Shown: one piece after another, positions 23,523 to 32,811 of the stretch
Layout: the number at the start of each line of letters is the position of its first letter
Position numbering within the stretch: position 1 is the first letter of the stretch
NCBI GenBank assembly: GCA_003164095.1
Contig: PLRX01000154.1
Location: 1 to 64,000 of the forward strand
Reading direction: 5' to 3'
Length of the DNA: 64,000 bases
From: Acidimicrobiaceae bacterium
GTDB lineage: Bacteria > Actinomycetota > Acidimicrobiia > Acidimicrobiales > RAAP-2
Notes under the pieces: generated by a model
What the model saw: only the letters and a program-made list of their open reading frames with translations
Told to the model about the DNA's origin: nothing
Database searches by the model: none
Translations under genes and position numbers: made by a program

Positions 23523-24952
23523 GCGACGCCACGACCACCGACGCCGGGGACAGCGTGCCGCACGCGGACACGGTGCTGCCCGACCCGGTCTCCGGTGCCT
23601 CCTACGAGGAGCCGTCGGCCACCGGCACCGAGCGGGGCCTCCTGATCGAGACCTCCGAGGGCGCCCAGGAGCTCTTCCCCCGGAACCGGACCGCCCCGGA
23701 CGAGCTGCGCCGCGAGGCCGGCGCCGTCCTGCGCCTGCCCGAAGGCGTGGTCGTCAACGCCGACGACATCGACGTCGAGCAGACCGACGACGAGACGATG
23801 ATCATCAACATGGGTCCGCAGCACCCGTCGACCCACGGCGTGCTCCGGCTCATGATGGAGCTCGACGGCGAGACGGTGCTGCGGACCAAGCCGATCATCG
23901 GGTACCTCCACACCGGCATGGAGAAGACGGCCGAGGAGCTCACCTACGTCCAGGGGTCGACCAACGTCACCCGGATGGACTACCTGTCGCCGCTACACAA
24001 CGAGCTAGTCCTGTCGCTCGCCGTGGAGGCACTGCTGGGCGTCGAGATGCCGGCCCGGTCCGACTGGATCCGCATGCTGCTCGTCGAGCTCAACCGGGTC
24101 TCGTCCCACCTCATGTGGATGGCCACCAACGGCATGGACCACGCGTCCACCTCGATGATGATCTACGGCTTCCGCGAGCGCGAGATGGTCCTGGCCTTCT
24201 TCGAGAAGACGACCGGCCTGCGGATGAACCACAACTTCATCCGGCCAGGTGGCACCGCCGCCGACCTGCCCGACGGGTGGGAGGACGACGTCTCGGTCAT
24301 CTGCGACACCGTCCTGCCCCGTCTCGACGAGTACGACGAGCTGCTCACCGGCCAGCCGGTCTTCCGCCAGCGCTCCGAAGGCATCGGCAACCTGTCCGCC
24401 GAGGAGGCCCTCGCCCTGTCGCTGACCGGCCCGCTCCTGCGGTCGACCGGCGTGGCCTGGGACCTGCGCCGCACCATGCCGTACCTCCGCTACGACGAAG
24501 TCGAGTTCGATGTCATCGTCGGCACCTACGGCGACAACTTCGACCGGTACTCGATCCGCCTCAACGAGATCCGCGAGTCGATCCGGATCATCCGCCAGAT
24601 CATCGACAAGATGCCGGCGGGTGACTACAGGGTCCAGGACAAGAAGATCACCCCGCCGCCACGCGGCCGCATCGACGAGTCGATGGAGGCACTGATCCAC
24701 CACTTCAAGGTCTTCACCGAAGGTTTCAAGGTGCCCGAGGGCGAGGTCTACGTGGCCATCGAGTCGCCCCGTGGCGAACTCGGCTGCTACCTGGTGTCCG
24801 ACGGCGGTCCCAAGCCCTACCGGATGCACATCCGGGGACCGAGCTTCGTCAACCTGCAGGGCTTGCCCCTCATGATGCGCGGCGGCCTGCTGGCCGACGC
24901 CGTCGTGGTGTGTTCGTCGGTCGACCCGGTGATGGGGGAGGTGGACCGATGA
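23519..24952 (+). CDS. nuoD: NADH-quinone oxidoreductase subunit D
   Basis: The 477-residue 49-kDa subunit forms the quinone site with NuoB. The core begins at N-M-G-P-Q-H-P-S-T-H-G (about residues 97-107), and the quinone-binding His is in this stretch. The preceding 96 residues are an acidic extension with no counterpart in the compact NuoD proteins I know. The C-terminus ends normally with V-M-G-E-V-D-R. The ATG overlaps nuoC and the stop overlaps nuoE. Confidence 0.96.
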   Translation: MSDATTTDAGDSVPHADTVLPDPVSGASYEEPSATGTERGLLIETSEGAQELFPRNRTAPDELRREAGAVLRLPEGVVVNADDIDVEQTDDETMIINMGPQHPSTHGVLRLMMELDGETVLRTKPIIGYLHTGMEKTAEELTYVQGSTNVTRMDYLSPLHNELVLSLAVEALLGVEMPARSDWIRMLLVELNRVSSHLMWMATNGMDHASTSMMIYGFREREMVLAFFEKTTGLRMNHNFIRPGGTAADLPDGWEDDVSVICDTVLPRLDEYDELLTGQPVFRQRSEGIGNLSAEEALALSLTGPLLRSTGVAWDLRRTMPYLRYDEVEFDVIVGTYGDNFDRYSIRLNEIRESIRIIRQIIDKMPAGDYRVQDKKITPPPRGRIDESMEALIHHFKVFTEGFKVPEGEVYVAIESPRGELGCYLVSDGGPKPYRMHIRGPSFVNLQGLPLMMRGGLLADAVVVCSSVDPVMGEVDR

Positions 24953-25635
24953 CCGAGTCCACTCCGGTGGCCGCACCCCGCCGCGCCGCACTGGCCCCGG
25001 CTGCGCCGACCCACCTGTCGGCCGACATCGTGGCCCGTGCCCGCGAGCTGATCGCCCTCTACCCCGAGCCACGCTCCGCCCTGATCCCCCTGTGCCACCT
25101 CGCCCAGGAGCAGGACGGCTGGCTCACACCCGAGGCCATGGTCGACATCGCCGGCCTCGTCGGGGTCACCCCCGGCGAGGTACTCGGGACGGCGTCCTTC
25201 TACGACATGCTCCACACCGAATCCGTCGGGAAGTACGTCGTGGCCGTGTGTACCAACATCGCCTGCCTGCTGGGCGGCGCCGCCGAGCTCCTCGAGCACG
25301 CGGAGGACTCGCTGGGCGTGGGCGCCGGCGGCACCACAGGCGACGGCACGGTCACCCTGGAGGAGGCCGAGTGCCTCGCCGACTGCGACCGTGCGCCCTG
25401 CGTCCAGGTCAACCACCGCTACGTCGGCGCCCAGACCCCCGAATCGTTCGACCAGCTGATCGACGAGCTGCGCTCGGGTGCCCGTGACGCCGACATCCCG
25501 GCCCACGGCACCCTGATCCGGGTGCGGCGCACGACCGGCATCGAGGCCGACCCGGCCGCCGTGGTCGAGGAGCGCCGGGCCGCCGCAGACGCCCGCGCCG
25601 CACGCGAGGCAGCGTCTGACGGGGGAGGCGCCTGA
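24949..25635 (+). CDS. nuoE: NADH-quinone oxidoreductase subunit E
   Basis: The 228-residue thioredoxin-like subunit binds the N1a 2Fe-2S cluster through C-T-N-I-A-C and C-L-A-D-C. The helical N-terminal part (L-I-P-L-C-H-L-A-Q-E-Q-D-G-W-L) is typical. The C-terminal 50 residues are an Ala/Glu/Arg-rich helix beyond the usual 24-kDa subunit length. ATG overlaps nuoD, and the stop overlaps nuoF as TGATG. Confidence 0.96.
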   Translation: MTESTPVAAPRRAALAPAAPTHLSADIVARARELIALYPEPRSALIPLCHLAQEQDGWLTPEAMVDIAGLVGVTPGEVLGTASFYDMLHTESVGKYVVAVCTNIACLLGGAAELLEHAEDSLGVGAGGTTGDGTVTLEEAECLADCDRAPCVQVNHRYVGAQTPESFDQLIDELRSGARDADIPAHGTLIRVRRTTGIEADPAAVVEERRAAADARAAREAASDGGGA

Positions 25636-26939
25636 TGGCCATCACCGATCCACCCAAGATCGTCACCTCCCGCATGGGCCACGACGACTCGCACACCCTC
25701 GAGCGCTACGTGGCGACGGGGGGCTATGAGGGCCTGCGGGCCGCCCTGGCCAGGATGCCCGAGGCCGTGGCCGCCGAGGTCGACGCGGCCAGCCTGCTCG
25801 GTCGTGGCGGTGCGGGGTTCCCGGCCGGCCGGAAGTGGTCGATGCTGCGCAAGAGCCCGGTCACCTACCTCGTCGTCAACGGTGACGAGTCGGAGCCGGC
25901 CACCTTCAAGGACCACCTGCTCGTGGAGCGCGACCCGCACCAGCTGGTGGAGGGCGTCGTGATCGCCGCCTATGCGCTGCAGGTCTCCCGCGTGTTCATC
26001 TTCCTCCGGGGCGAGTTCGCCCTGGGTCTCGAGCGTGTCCAGGCCGCCCTCAACGACGCCTACGCCCATGGCGCCGTGGGTCGGGACATCTTCGGCTCGG
26101 GGTTCTCCGTCGACGTGGTGGTGCACCCTGGTGCCGGCGCCTACATCTGCGGCGAGGAGACGGCGCTGATCGAGTCCCTCGAGGGCAAGCGCGGGTTCCC
26201 CCGCATCAAGCCCCCCTACTTCCCGGCGGCGATCGGCCTCTACGGGGCCCCGACCGTGGTCAACAACGTCGAGACCATGTCGAACCTGCCGTGGATCATG
26301 ACCAACGGCGGCGCGGCCTTCGCCGCCCTCGGCGGCGGCCGCTCGACCGGTACCCGATTGTTCGCACTGGCCGGCCACGTCGCCAACCCCGGCGTGTTCG
26401 AGCTCGAGATGGTCAAGACCACCTTCAACGACCTGATCAACGCGCCGGTCCTCGGTGGTGGCATCCCGCACGGCCGTGGCCTCAAGGCGTTCATCCCGGG
26501 TGGCGTGTCGGCTCCGTGGTTCGGGCCGGACCAGATCGACCTGCCGCTGGGCCAGGACGAGGTGGCCGAGGCCGGGTCCATGCTGGGCTCGGGCTCCGTG
26601 GTGGTCATGGACGACCACACCTGCGCGGTGCGGGCCGCCTGGCGCATCACCAAGTTCTTCTCCCGTGAGTCCTGCGGCCGGTGCACCCCGTGCCGCGAGG
26701 GCTCGGGCTGGTTGGAGCGGATCATGGACCGCATCGAACGGGGGGAGGGCCGCGAGGAGGACCTCGACCTGCTCATGGACGCCTGTGACAACATCTCGCC
26801 CGGCGTCGCCTGGCCGCCCCAGCAGACCACCATCTGCGTGCTCGGGCCGTCGATCCCGTCGTCGATCAGCTCGGCCATCACCATGTTCCGCGACGAGTTC
26901 CTGGTGCACATCAAGGAGGGTGGCTGCCCCTATGAGTGA
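25635..26939 (+). CDS. nuoF: NADH-quinone oxidoreductase subunit F
   Basis: The 434-residue 51-kDa subunit takes electrons from NADH. The NADH/FMN site is G-R-G-G-A-G-F-P-A-G-R-K-W near residue 56 and Y-I-C-G-E-E-T-A-L-I-E-S. The N3 4Fe-4S cluster is held by E-S-C-G-R-C-T-P-C-R-E-G plus a later Cys in T-T-I-C-V-L-G. It works with NuoE and NuoG at the tip of the hydrophilic arm. Confidence 0.97.
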   Translation: MAITDPPKIVTSRMGHDDSHTLERYVATGGYEGLRAALARMPEAVAAEVDAASLLGRGGAGFPAGRKWSMLRKSPVTYLVVNGDESEPATFKDHLLVERDPHQLVEGVVIAAYALQVSRVFIFLRGEFALGLERVQAALNDAYAHGAVGRDIFGSGFSVDVVVHPGAGAYICGEETALIESLEGKRGFPRIKPPYFPAAIGLYGAPTVVNNVETMSNLPWIMTNGGAAFAALGGGRSTGTRLFALAGHVANPGVFELEMVKTTFNDLINAPVLGGGIPHGRGLKAFIPGGVSAPWFGPDQIDLPLGQDEVAEAGSMLGSGSVVVMDDHTCAVRAAWRITKFFSRESCGRCTPCREGSGWLERIMDRIERGEGREEDLDLLMDACDNISPGVAWPPQQTTICVLGPSIPSSISSAITMFRDEFLVHIKEGGCPYE

Positions 26940-29631
26940 CCAGGCCACTCCCGTCACCGGGTCCGAGGGCGACGCCCCCGTCGAGGAGGTCGAGTTCACG
27001 CTCGACGGCCGGACGGTGCGCGCCCACAAGGGCGAGATGCTCATCGCTGCAGCGGAGCGCGCCGGCACCTTCATCCCGCGCTTCTGCTACCACCCGCGCA
27101 TGGAGCCGGTTGGCGTCTGCCGGATGTGCCTGGTCGAGGTCAGCGGCCCCCGCGGCGCCACCCTCATGCCCAGCTGCTTCATCGAGGCGGCGCCCGGCAT
27201 GGAGGTCGTCACCGACTCCGACAAGGTCAAGAAGGCCCAGGACGGGGTCCTCGAGTTCCTTCTCATCAACCACCCGCTCGACTGCCCGGTGTGCGACAAG
27301 GGCGGCGAATGCCCGCTCCAGGACCAGACCCTGGCCTACGGGCCGGGCGAGACCCGGTTCGTCGAGGAGAAGCGGCACTTCGAGAAGCCGATCCCCATCT
27401 CCGAGCTCGTGCTGTTGGACCGCGAGCGGTGCATCCAGTGCAGCCGCTGCACCCGCTTCGCCGACGAGGTGGCGGGCGAGGCCCAGATCGACTTCATCGG
27501 CCGGGGGGAGCAGCTGCAGGTCGCCACCTTTCCCGAGCTGCCCTTCACCTCCTACTTCTCGGGCAACACCGTGCAGATCTGCCCGGTCGGCGCGCTGACC
27601 GCCACGCCCTACCGGTTCGCGGCCCGCCCGTGGGACCTCGACCAGGTCGAGTCGACCTGCACCACCTGCTCGGTGGGCTGCCGGGTCGCCGTCCAGTCGT
27701 CGACCAACCGCCTCACCCGGCTGCTCGGCATCGACATCGACCCGGTCAACCACGGCTGGCTCTGCGACAAGGGCCGCTTCGCGGCCGACGCGGTCAACAG
27801 CGAGTACCGCCTGACCGAGCCGATGGTGCGCAAGGACGGCACCCTGGTCGCCGTGTCGTGGCACGAGGCCCTCGAGGCCGCCGCCACCGGTCTCCGCAAG
27901 GCCGCCGGCGCCGACCCGACGTCGGTGGCCGTGGTGGGCGGCGCACGCCTGACCAACGAGGGCGCCTATGCATGGGCGCGGGTGGCCAAGGGCGTGCTCG
28001 GCACCGATTCGGTCGACGCCCAACTCGGCGACGGCCTACCGGCGGAGACCGTGCTCGGCCTGCCCCGCGCCACCATCGACCAGGCCGCCGCTGCGTCCAC
28101 CGTGATCCTGCTGACCGGCGACGTGCGCGAGGAGCTGCCGGTCCTCTTCCTGCGGTTGCGCTCGGCCGCCGTCGACGGCGGCCTGTCCATCGTCGAGCTC
28201 TCGCCCCAGGCCACCTCGCTCACCGCACACGCTGCCGCCGCACTCCGTTACGGACCGGGTGGAGCCGCGGACCTGGTGGACGCACTCGTATCCGGCGGCA
28301 GCGCGCCCGCCACGGTGGACGCCGACGCCCTCGAGACCGCCCGCCGACTGGTGGGGGAGGGTCCGGTCGTCGTGGTCGTGGGCCGGCCGTCACTGGCCGA
28401 GGACGGCGAACTGGTGGCCGATGCCGCCCACCGGCTGGCAGCCGCCCTGCCCGACGCCCGCTTCCTGCCCGCCCTCCGGCGGGGCAACGTGCTCGGCGCC
28501 CTCGACATGGGTCTGGCCCCGGGCGTGCTGCCCGGCCGCGTGTCCCTCGACGCCGGGCGAGACTGGTACACCGCCGCCTGGGGCTCCGTCCCGGCCGCAC
28601 GGGGTCGCAGCACGGCCGGGATCCTGGCCGCTGCCGCGGGCGACCAGGCCGGTGGTGGCCCGGTGGACGCGCTGGTCCTCCTGGGTGCCGATCCGCTCAC
28701 CGACTTCCCCGACCGTCGACTCGCCACCAAGGCCCTGGAGGCCTGCAGCTTCGTGGTGGCGGTGGCCACGGCCCCGGGTGCCGTGCTCGACCACGCCGAC
28801 GTGGTCCTGCCGGCAGCGGAGGCCCACGAGCGCCCGGGCACCACGACGAACCTCGAGGGCCGGATCTTCCGACTGGGCCAGAAGCTGGTCCCGCCCGGAC
28901 AGTCGTGGCCCGACTGGATGATCGCCTCCGAGCTGGCCGTCCACCTCGGCACCGACCTCGGCTACGACTCGGTCGGCGCCGTGTGGGACGAGATCGAGCA
29001 GCTGGCACCGTCCCATCGCGGCATCACCCAGGCCGTCCTGGACAGCCACGGGGCAGCCGACGGCGTGGTGGCCCCGCTGAGCGCCGGCAGGGTCACGCTG
29101 GCCCGCCGCCCCGCCCCGCTCGACCCCATCGCCGTACCCGGCGTGGAGTCGGTGGAGCGCCAGGGCGCCAGTCTCCAGGCCGGGCTCGCCGCCTCGCCCA
29201 ACGCCAGGCCGGAGTCCGACGACACCGCCGCTCCGTCCGGACCGACGCGGCCGACCGTGCTGTCCGGTCCCGCCGACCTCGACGTGCCCCACGTGTCGCC
29301 GCCCGACAGCTACTCGGTACGCCTGGTGGCGTCGCGGGTCCTCTACGACGACGGGACCGCCGTGACGACGGTGCCGTCGCTGGCGGGCCTGGTGGCACCG
29401 GGTGCGCTCCGGGTCAATCCCCACGACCTCGACGACCTCGGTGTGGCCCCCGGCGGCACCGTGCTGCTGCGCTCGGCCACCACCACTGCGCTGGTGCCCG
29501 TCGAGCTCGATGCGTCGCTGCCCCGCAAGACCGTGGCTGCCGACTTCAACGTGCCCCTCGGCGACGGCACCGTGGCCGACCTGATCGACTTCGCCTTCCC
29601 GGTGGTCGACCTGCGGATGGAGACCCCGTGA
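26932..29631 (+). CDS. nuoG: NADH-quinone oxidoreductase subunit G
   Basis: The 899-residue subunit has an N-terminal ferredoxin domain (C-R-M-C-L-V-E-V and its partner cysteines for N1b), a C-P-V-C-D-K-G-G-E-C-P-L-Q-D block, N4/N5 ligands including C-I-Q-C-S-R-C-T-R-F, and an N7-like C-T-T-C-S-V-G-C-R-V at the entry of the molybdopterin-oxidoreductase-like domain. That domain (about residues 250-800) is expected to have no cofactor. ATG at 26932 overlaps the nuoF stop by eight bases. Confidence 0.96.
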   Translation: MSDQATPVTGSEGDAPVEEVEFTLDGRTVRAHKGEMLIAAAERAGTFIPRFCYHPRMEPVGVCRMCLVEVSGPRGATLMPSCFIEAAPGMEVVTDSDKVKKAQDGVLEFLLINHPLDCPVCDKGGECPLQDQTLAYGPGETRFVEEKRHFEKPIPISELVLLDRERCIQCSRCTRFADEVAGEAQIDFIGRGEQLQVATFPELPFTSYFSGNTVQICPVGALTATPYRFAARPWDLDQVESTCTTCSVGCRVAVQSSTNRLTRLLGIDIDPVNHGWLCDKGRFAADAVNSEYRLTEPMVRKDGTLVAVSWHEALEAAATGLRKAAGADPTSVAVVGGARLTNEGAYAWARVAKGVLGTDSVDAQLGDGLPAETVLGLPRATIDQAAAASTVILLTGDVREELPVLFLRLRSAAVDGGLSIVELSPQATSLTAHAAAALRYGPGGAADLVDALVSGGSAPATVDADALETARRLVGEGPVVVVVGRPSLAEDGELVADAAHRLAAALPDARFLPALRRGNVLGALDMGLAPGVLPGRVSLDAGRDWYTAAWGSVPAARGRSTAGILAAAAGDQAGGGPVDALVLLGADPLTDFPDRRLATKALEACSFVVAVATAPGAVLDHADVVLPAAEAHERPGTTTNLEGRIFRLGQKLVPPGQSWPDWMIASELAVHLGTDLGYDSVGAVWDEIEQLAPSHRGITQAVLDSHGAADGVVAPLSAGRVTLARRPAPLDPIAVPGVESVERQGASLQAGLAASPNARPESDDTAAPSGPTRPTVLSGPADLDVPHVSPPDSYSVRLVASRVLYDDGTAVTTVPSLAGLVAPGALRVNPHDLDDLGVAPGGTVLLRSATTTALVPVELDASLPRKTVAADFNVPLGDGTVADLIDFAFPVVDLRMETP

Positions 29632-30878
29632 CCCCGGGCGCCCTCCTGCTCGGCACCGACCCGCTCTTCGCCCACGGTGTGGGCTGGGTCGTGCTGCTCA
29701 TCGTGCTCGTCAAGGTGCTGGTGGTCTTCGGCGCCCTGATGGTGTCGGTGATGCTGATGATCTGGTTCGAGCGCAAGGTGATCTCGGACATGCAGAGCCG
29801 GATCGGCCCCAACCGGGCCGGCCCCTTCGGTATCGCCCAGACCTTGGCCGACGGGATCAAGCTGTTCTTCAAGGAGGACCTGCTGCCGGACAAGGCGGAC
29901 CGCTTCGTCTTCAAGCTGGCCCCCTACCTGACCATCATCCCGGCCTTCCTGGCGTTCGCCATCGTGCCCATCGGCGGCGAGGTCACCCTGTTCGGGCACA
30001 CGTTCGAACTGCAGCTCGCCGACCCGCCCATGGGGATCCTCTTCCTGCTGGCCATGTCGGCCATCGGCGTCTACGGCATCATGCTGGCCGGCTGGTCCTC
30101 GGGCTCCAAGTACCCGCTGCTCGGCTCGGTCCGCGCCTCGGCCCAGATGATCTCCTACGAGGCCGCACTCGGCATGACGATCGTGATGGTCGTCCTGGTC
30201 ACCGGGTCGCTCAGCACGCGATCGATCGTCAACGCCCAGGCCGGGCACCTCTGGGAGTGGAACGTCATCCGACTGGCCGTGGTGCCGTTCCTCATCTTCT
30301 TCATCGCCGTCGTGGCGGAGACGAACCGGCCCCCCTTCGACCTCGTCGAGGCCGACCAGGAGCTGGTCGGCGGGTTCGTCACCGAGTACTCGTCGATCCG
30401 GTTCGCCCTGTTCTTCCTGGCCGAGTTCATGAACACGATCACCATGTCGGCCATCACCGTGACGCTGTTCTTCGGTGGCCCCGACGGGCCCAAGCCGCAC
30501 ATCCCCCACACCCAGTGGATCTGGCCGATCCTCTGGTTCCTGGGCAAGACGATCGTGTTCCTGTTCGTGTTCGTGTGGCTCCGGGCCGCCCTGCCCCGGA
30601 TGCGCTACGACCAGCTCATGGACCTGGGCTGGAAGCGGCTCATCCCGCTGTCGCTGGGCTGGCTGCTGATCGTGGCCGGCTTCATCATCGACGGCTGGTG
30701 GGGTATTGGCATGGCCGCCGCCGTCGTGGCCGCCAGCTTCCTCCTGACACGCGCCTTCGCCGTCGGCGCACTGCGCGAGGAGACCCGCGCCGTGCTGCCA
30801 CCGATCGGCATCCGGCTCTGGAATCGGGCCGAGGAGCCGACCCCACCCGCCACCACCACCGAAGGAGGTGACCGCTGA
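29628..30878 (+). CDS. nuoH: NADH-quinone oxidoreductase subunit H
   Basis: The 416-residue membrane subunit (about eight helices) carries E-R-K-V-I-S-D-M-Q-S-R-I-G-P-N-R-A-G and A-E-T-N-R-P-P-F-D-L-V-E-A-D-Q-E-L-V-G-G, the charged loops that couple the quinone site to the membrane arm. GTG start overlaps nuoG; the stop overlaps nuoI as TGATG, with the ribosome site GGAGGTGA inside the nuoH end. Confidence 0.96.
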   Translation: MTPGALLLGTDPLFAHGVGWVVLLIVLVKVLVVFGALMVSVMLMIWFERKVISDMQSRIGPNRAGPFGIAQTLADGIKLFFKEDLLPDKADRFVFKLAPYLTIIPAFLAFAIVPIGGEVTLFGHTFELQLADPPMGILFLLAMSAIGVYGIMLAGWSSGSKYPLLGSVRASAQMISYEAALGMTIVMVVLVTGSLSTRSIVNAQAGHLWEWNVIRLAVVPFLIFFIAVVAETNRPPFDLVEADQELVGGFVTEYSSIRFALFFLAEFMNTITMSAITVTLFFGGPDGPKPHIPHTQWIWPILWFLGKTIVFLFVFVWLRAALPRMRYDQLMDLGWKRLIPLSLGWLLIVAGFIIDGWWGIGMAAAVVAASFLLTRAFAVGALREETRAVLPPIGIRLWNRAEEPTPPATTTEGGDR

Positions 30879-31780
30879 TGCCGACCCCCGAGCCGCCACA
30901 CGGCCGCCAGAACTTCCTGGGAGGGTTCAAGCTCACCCTCGAGCACCTCGGCCGCCCGCCGGTCACCCGGCAGTACCCCGAGGAGAAGCGTCCGAAGCAG
31001 CCCCGACAGCACGGCCGCCACGTCCTCAACCGCTACGAGGACGGCATGGAGAAGTGCATCGGCTGCGAACTGTGCGCCGGCGTCTGCCCCGCCGACTGTA
31101 TCTACGTGCGCGGCCTCGACAACCCGCCCGACCACCCGGTGTCGCCGGGGGAGCGGTACGGCTACGTCTACGAGATCAACTTCCTGCGTTGCATCCACTG
31201 CGACATGTGCGTAGAGGCCTGCCCGACCGAGGCCATCACCGAGTCGAAGCTGATGGAGTTCTCCTTCACCAACCGCAGCGACGCCATCTACGGCAAGGAG
31301 GAGCTGCTGGTCGACGACGACGGTCGACCGAAGCACCTGCCGTGGGAGGACTGGCGCGAGGGCGACGACCTCCACACCTCGGGCTGGATGCGGGCCACGT
31401 CGCCGGCCGGTGCCGCCGCGTTCGAGGGCCAGGTCCAGTGGTCGGGTGAGCTCGGCTTCGGCGTCCGGTCACCCGAGGGCGGCCAGAGCGGCAACCGCGA
31501 CGACGCGACGACCGGGTCGATTCCGTTGCGCCAGACCCTCGAACGCCACCTCCGCCCGGTCGACATGCCTGCCGCCAAGCGCGGTCCGCGGGGAGCCATC
31601 GGCCGTGCCCTGGAGAAGGCCGAGCGGTTCCGCCCGGGTTTCGGCAAGAAGCACAGGCTGGCGGCCGACGAGGCCTACGTCGACGCCAAGCGCGCCGGCA
31701 ACTCGGAGCGGGACGCAGTGGGCTCGACCACGCCGGCCCGGAACCCGTCCACCGACGACGACCAGGCGGTCGGCTCGTGA
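30878..31780 (+). CDS. nuoI: NADH-quinone oxidoreductase subunit I
   Basis: The 300-residue ferredoxin-like subunit binds two 4Fe-4S clusters through C-I-G-C-E-L-C-A-G-V-C-P and C-I-H-C-D-M-C-V-E-A-C-P. The core ends near residue 170. The remaining 130 residues form an Arg/Ala/Asp-rich extension, far beyond the usual 160-220-residue length, with no visible motif. The strong GGAGGTGA site upstream suggests high translation. Confidence 0.95.
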   Translation: MPTPEPPHGRQNFLGGFKLTLEHLGRPPVTRQYPEEKRPKQPRQHGRHVLNRYEDGMEKCIGCELCAGVCPADCIYVRGLDNPPDHPVSPGERYGYVYEINFLRCIHCDMCVEACPTEAITESKLMEFSFTNRSDAIYGKEELLVDDDGRPKHLPWEDWREGDDLHTSGWMRATSPAGAAAFEGQVQWSGELGFGVRSPEGGQSGNRDDATTGSIPLRQTLERHLRPVDMPAAKRGPRGAIGRALEKAERFRPGFGKKHRLAADEAYVDAKRAGNSERDAVGSTTPARNPSTDDDQAVGS

Positions 31781-32502
31781 CCGCCACGCTGCTGACCCTG
31801 GCCGCGTCGAGCGGTCACCCGACCATCCCCGACGTCGGCGTCTTTGCCGTCGCCGCGGCGATCATCATCGCCGGCGCCGTCGGCGTCGTGGTGGCCCGCA
31901 ACCCGGTCCACTCCGCGCTGATGCTGGTGATGACGCTGTTCGGCGTGGCCGTGATGTTCGTCCTCCAGCAGGCCGACTTCCTGGCCGCCGTCCAGGTGAT
32001 CGTCTACGCCGGCGCCATCGTCGTCCTGTTCCTGTTCGTCATCATGTTCCTGGGCGTCGACCGCCAGGAGGACATCCGCTCGGAGCCCCTACGTGGCCAG
32101 CGCCCACTCGCACTGGCGCTCGTGGTGCTCGGCACGACCGGGCTGCTGCTCCTCGGGCAGATCTCCAAGTGGACGACCGGCCAGCCGTCCGTGGCCGGCA
32201 GCGACACCGGCGCACCCAACGTCAACCTGCTCGGCAAGTCGCTCTACACGACCTACCTGTTCCCATTCGAGGCCACTTCGGCGCTGCTGATCATCGCCGT
32301 GGTCGGCGCCGTGGTCCTGGCCCGGCGACCGCCGGCCGCCACGAGTGACGAGGCCGTCGACGAGACCCCGCTCGACGAGCCGGTGATCGACCGCACCCCG
32401 GGTGCACCGACGGCACCGACCGGCGCGGCGGCGGACGTCGCCACGGGCGACAAGGCGGACGACGCCAACGACGCCGCCGAGGACGCGGAGGTGGACGCAT
32501 GA
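31777..32502 (+). CDS. nuoJ: NADH-quinone oxidoreductase subunit J
   Basis: The 241-residue subunit has five transmembrane helices with the conserved [11 protein letters not shown] near residue 45 and [20 protein letters not shown]. The last 60 residues are a Thr/Ala/Asp-rich acidic tail. It forms the junction between NuoA/H and the antiporter-like subunits. GTG start overlaps nuoI. Confidence 0.95.
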   Translation: MTATLLTLAASSGHPTIPDVGVFAVAAAIIIAGAVGVVVARNPVHSALMLVMTLFGVAVMFVLQQADFLAAVQVIVYAGAIVVLFLFVIMFLGVDRQEDIRSEPLRGQRPLALALVVLGTTGLLLLGQISKWTTGQPSVAGSDTGAPNVNLLGKSLYTTYLFPFEATSALLIIAVVGAVVLARRPPAATSDEAVDETPLDEPVIDRTPGAPTAPTGAAADVATGDKADDANDAAEDAEVDA

Positions 32503-32804
32503 GCGTCAGCCCCGGCTGGTACCTCGGCCTCAGCACCGTGCTCTTCGCCATCGGCACCATCGGTGTGCTCGTGCGCCGCAACGTGCTGATCATGTTCATG
32601 TGTGTCGAGCTGATGCTCAACGCCGCCAACCTGGCCTTCGTGACATTCGCCCGGACCCTCCACGACATCGGCGGCCAGGTGCTGGTGTTCTTCGTACTGG
32701 TGGTCGCGGCTGCCGAGGTCGTGGTCGGCCTCGGCATCGTGGTGGCCATCTTCCGGCGCCGGGCCAGCGCCAACGCCGACGACCTGCATCTGATGAAGGG
32801 CTGA
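32499..32804 (+). CDS. nuoK: NADH-quinone oxidoreductase subunit K
   Basis: The 101-residue, three-helix subunit shows the family motif [14 protein letters not shown] with the proton-path Glu, and a second conserved Glu in [10 protein letters not shown]. Length is exactly typical. Overlaps nuoJ by four bases; nuoL follows after seven bases. Confidence 0.97.
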   Translation: MSVSPGWYLGLSTVLFAIGTIGVLVRRNVLIMFMCVELMLNAANLAFVTFARTLHDIGGQVLVFFVLVVAAAEVVVGLGIVVAIFRRRASANADDLHLMKG

Positions 32805-32811
32805 CCGGGCG

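Noticed and set aside
29343-30899. Minus-strand open frame (518 codons) across nuoH
   Set aside because: The translation is Asp/His/Gln-rich shadow of the nuoH helices; nuoH on the plus strand has all family motifs.
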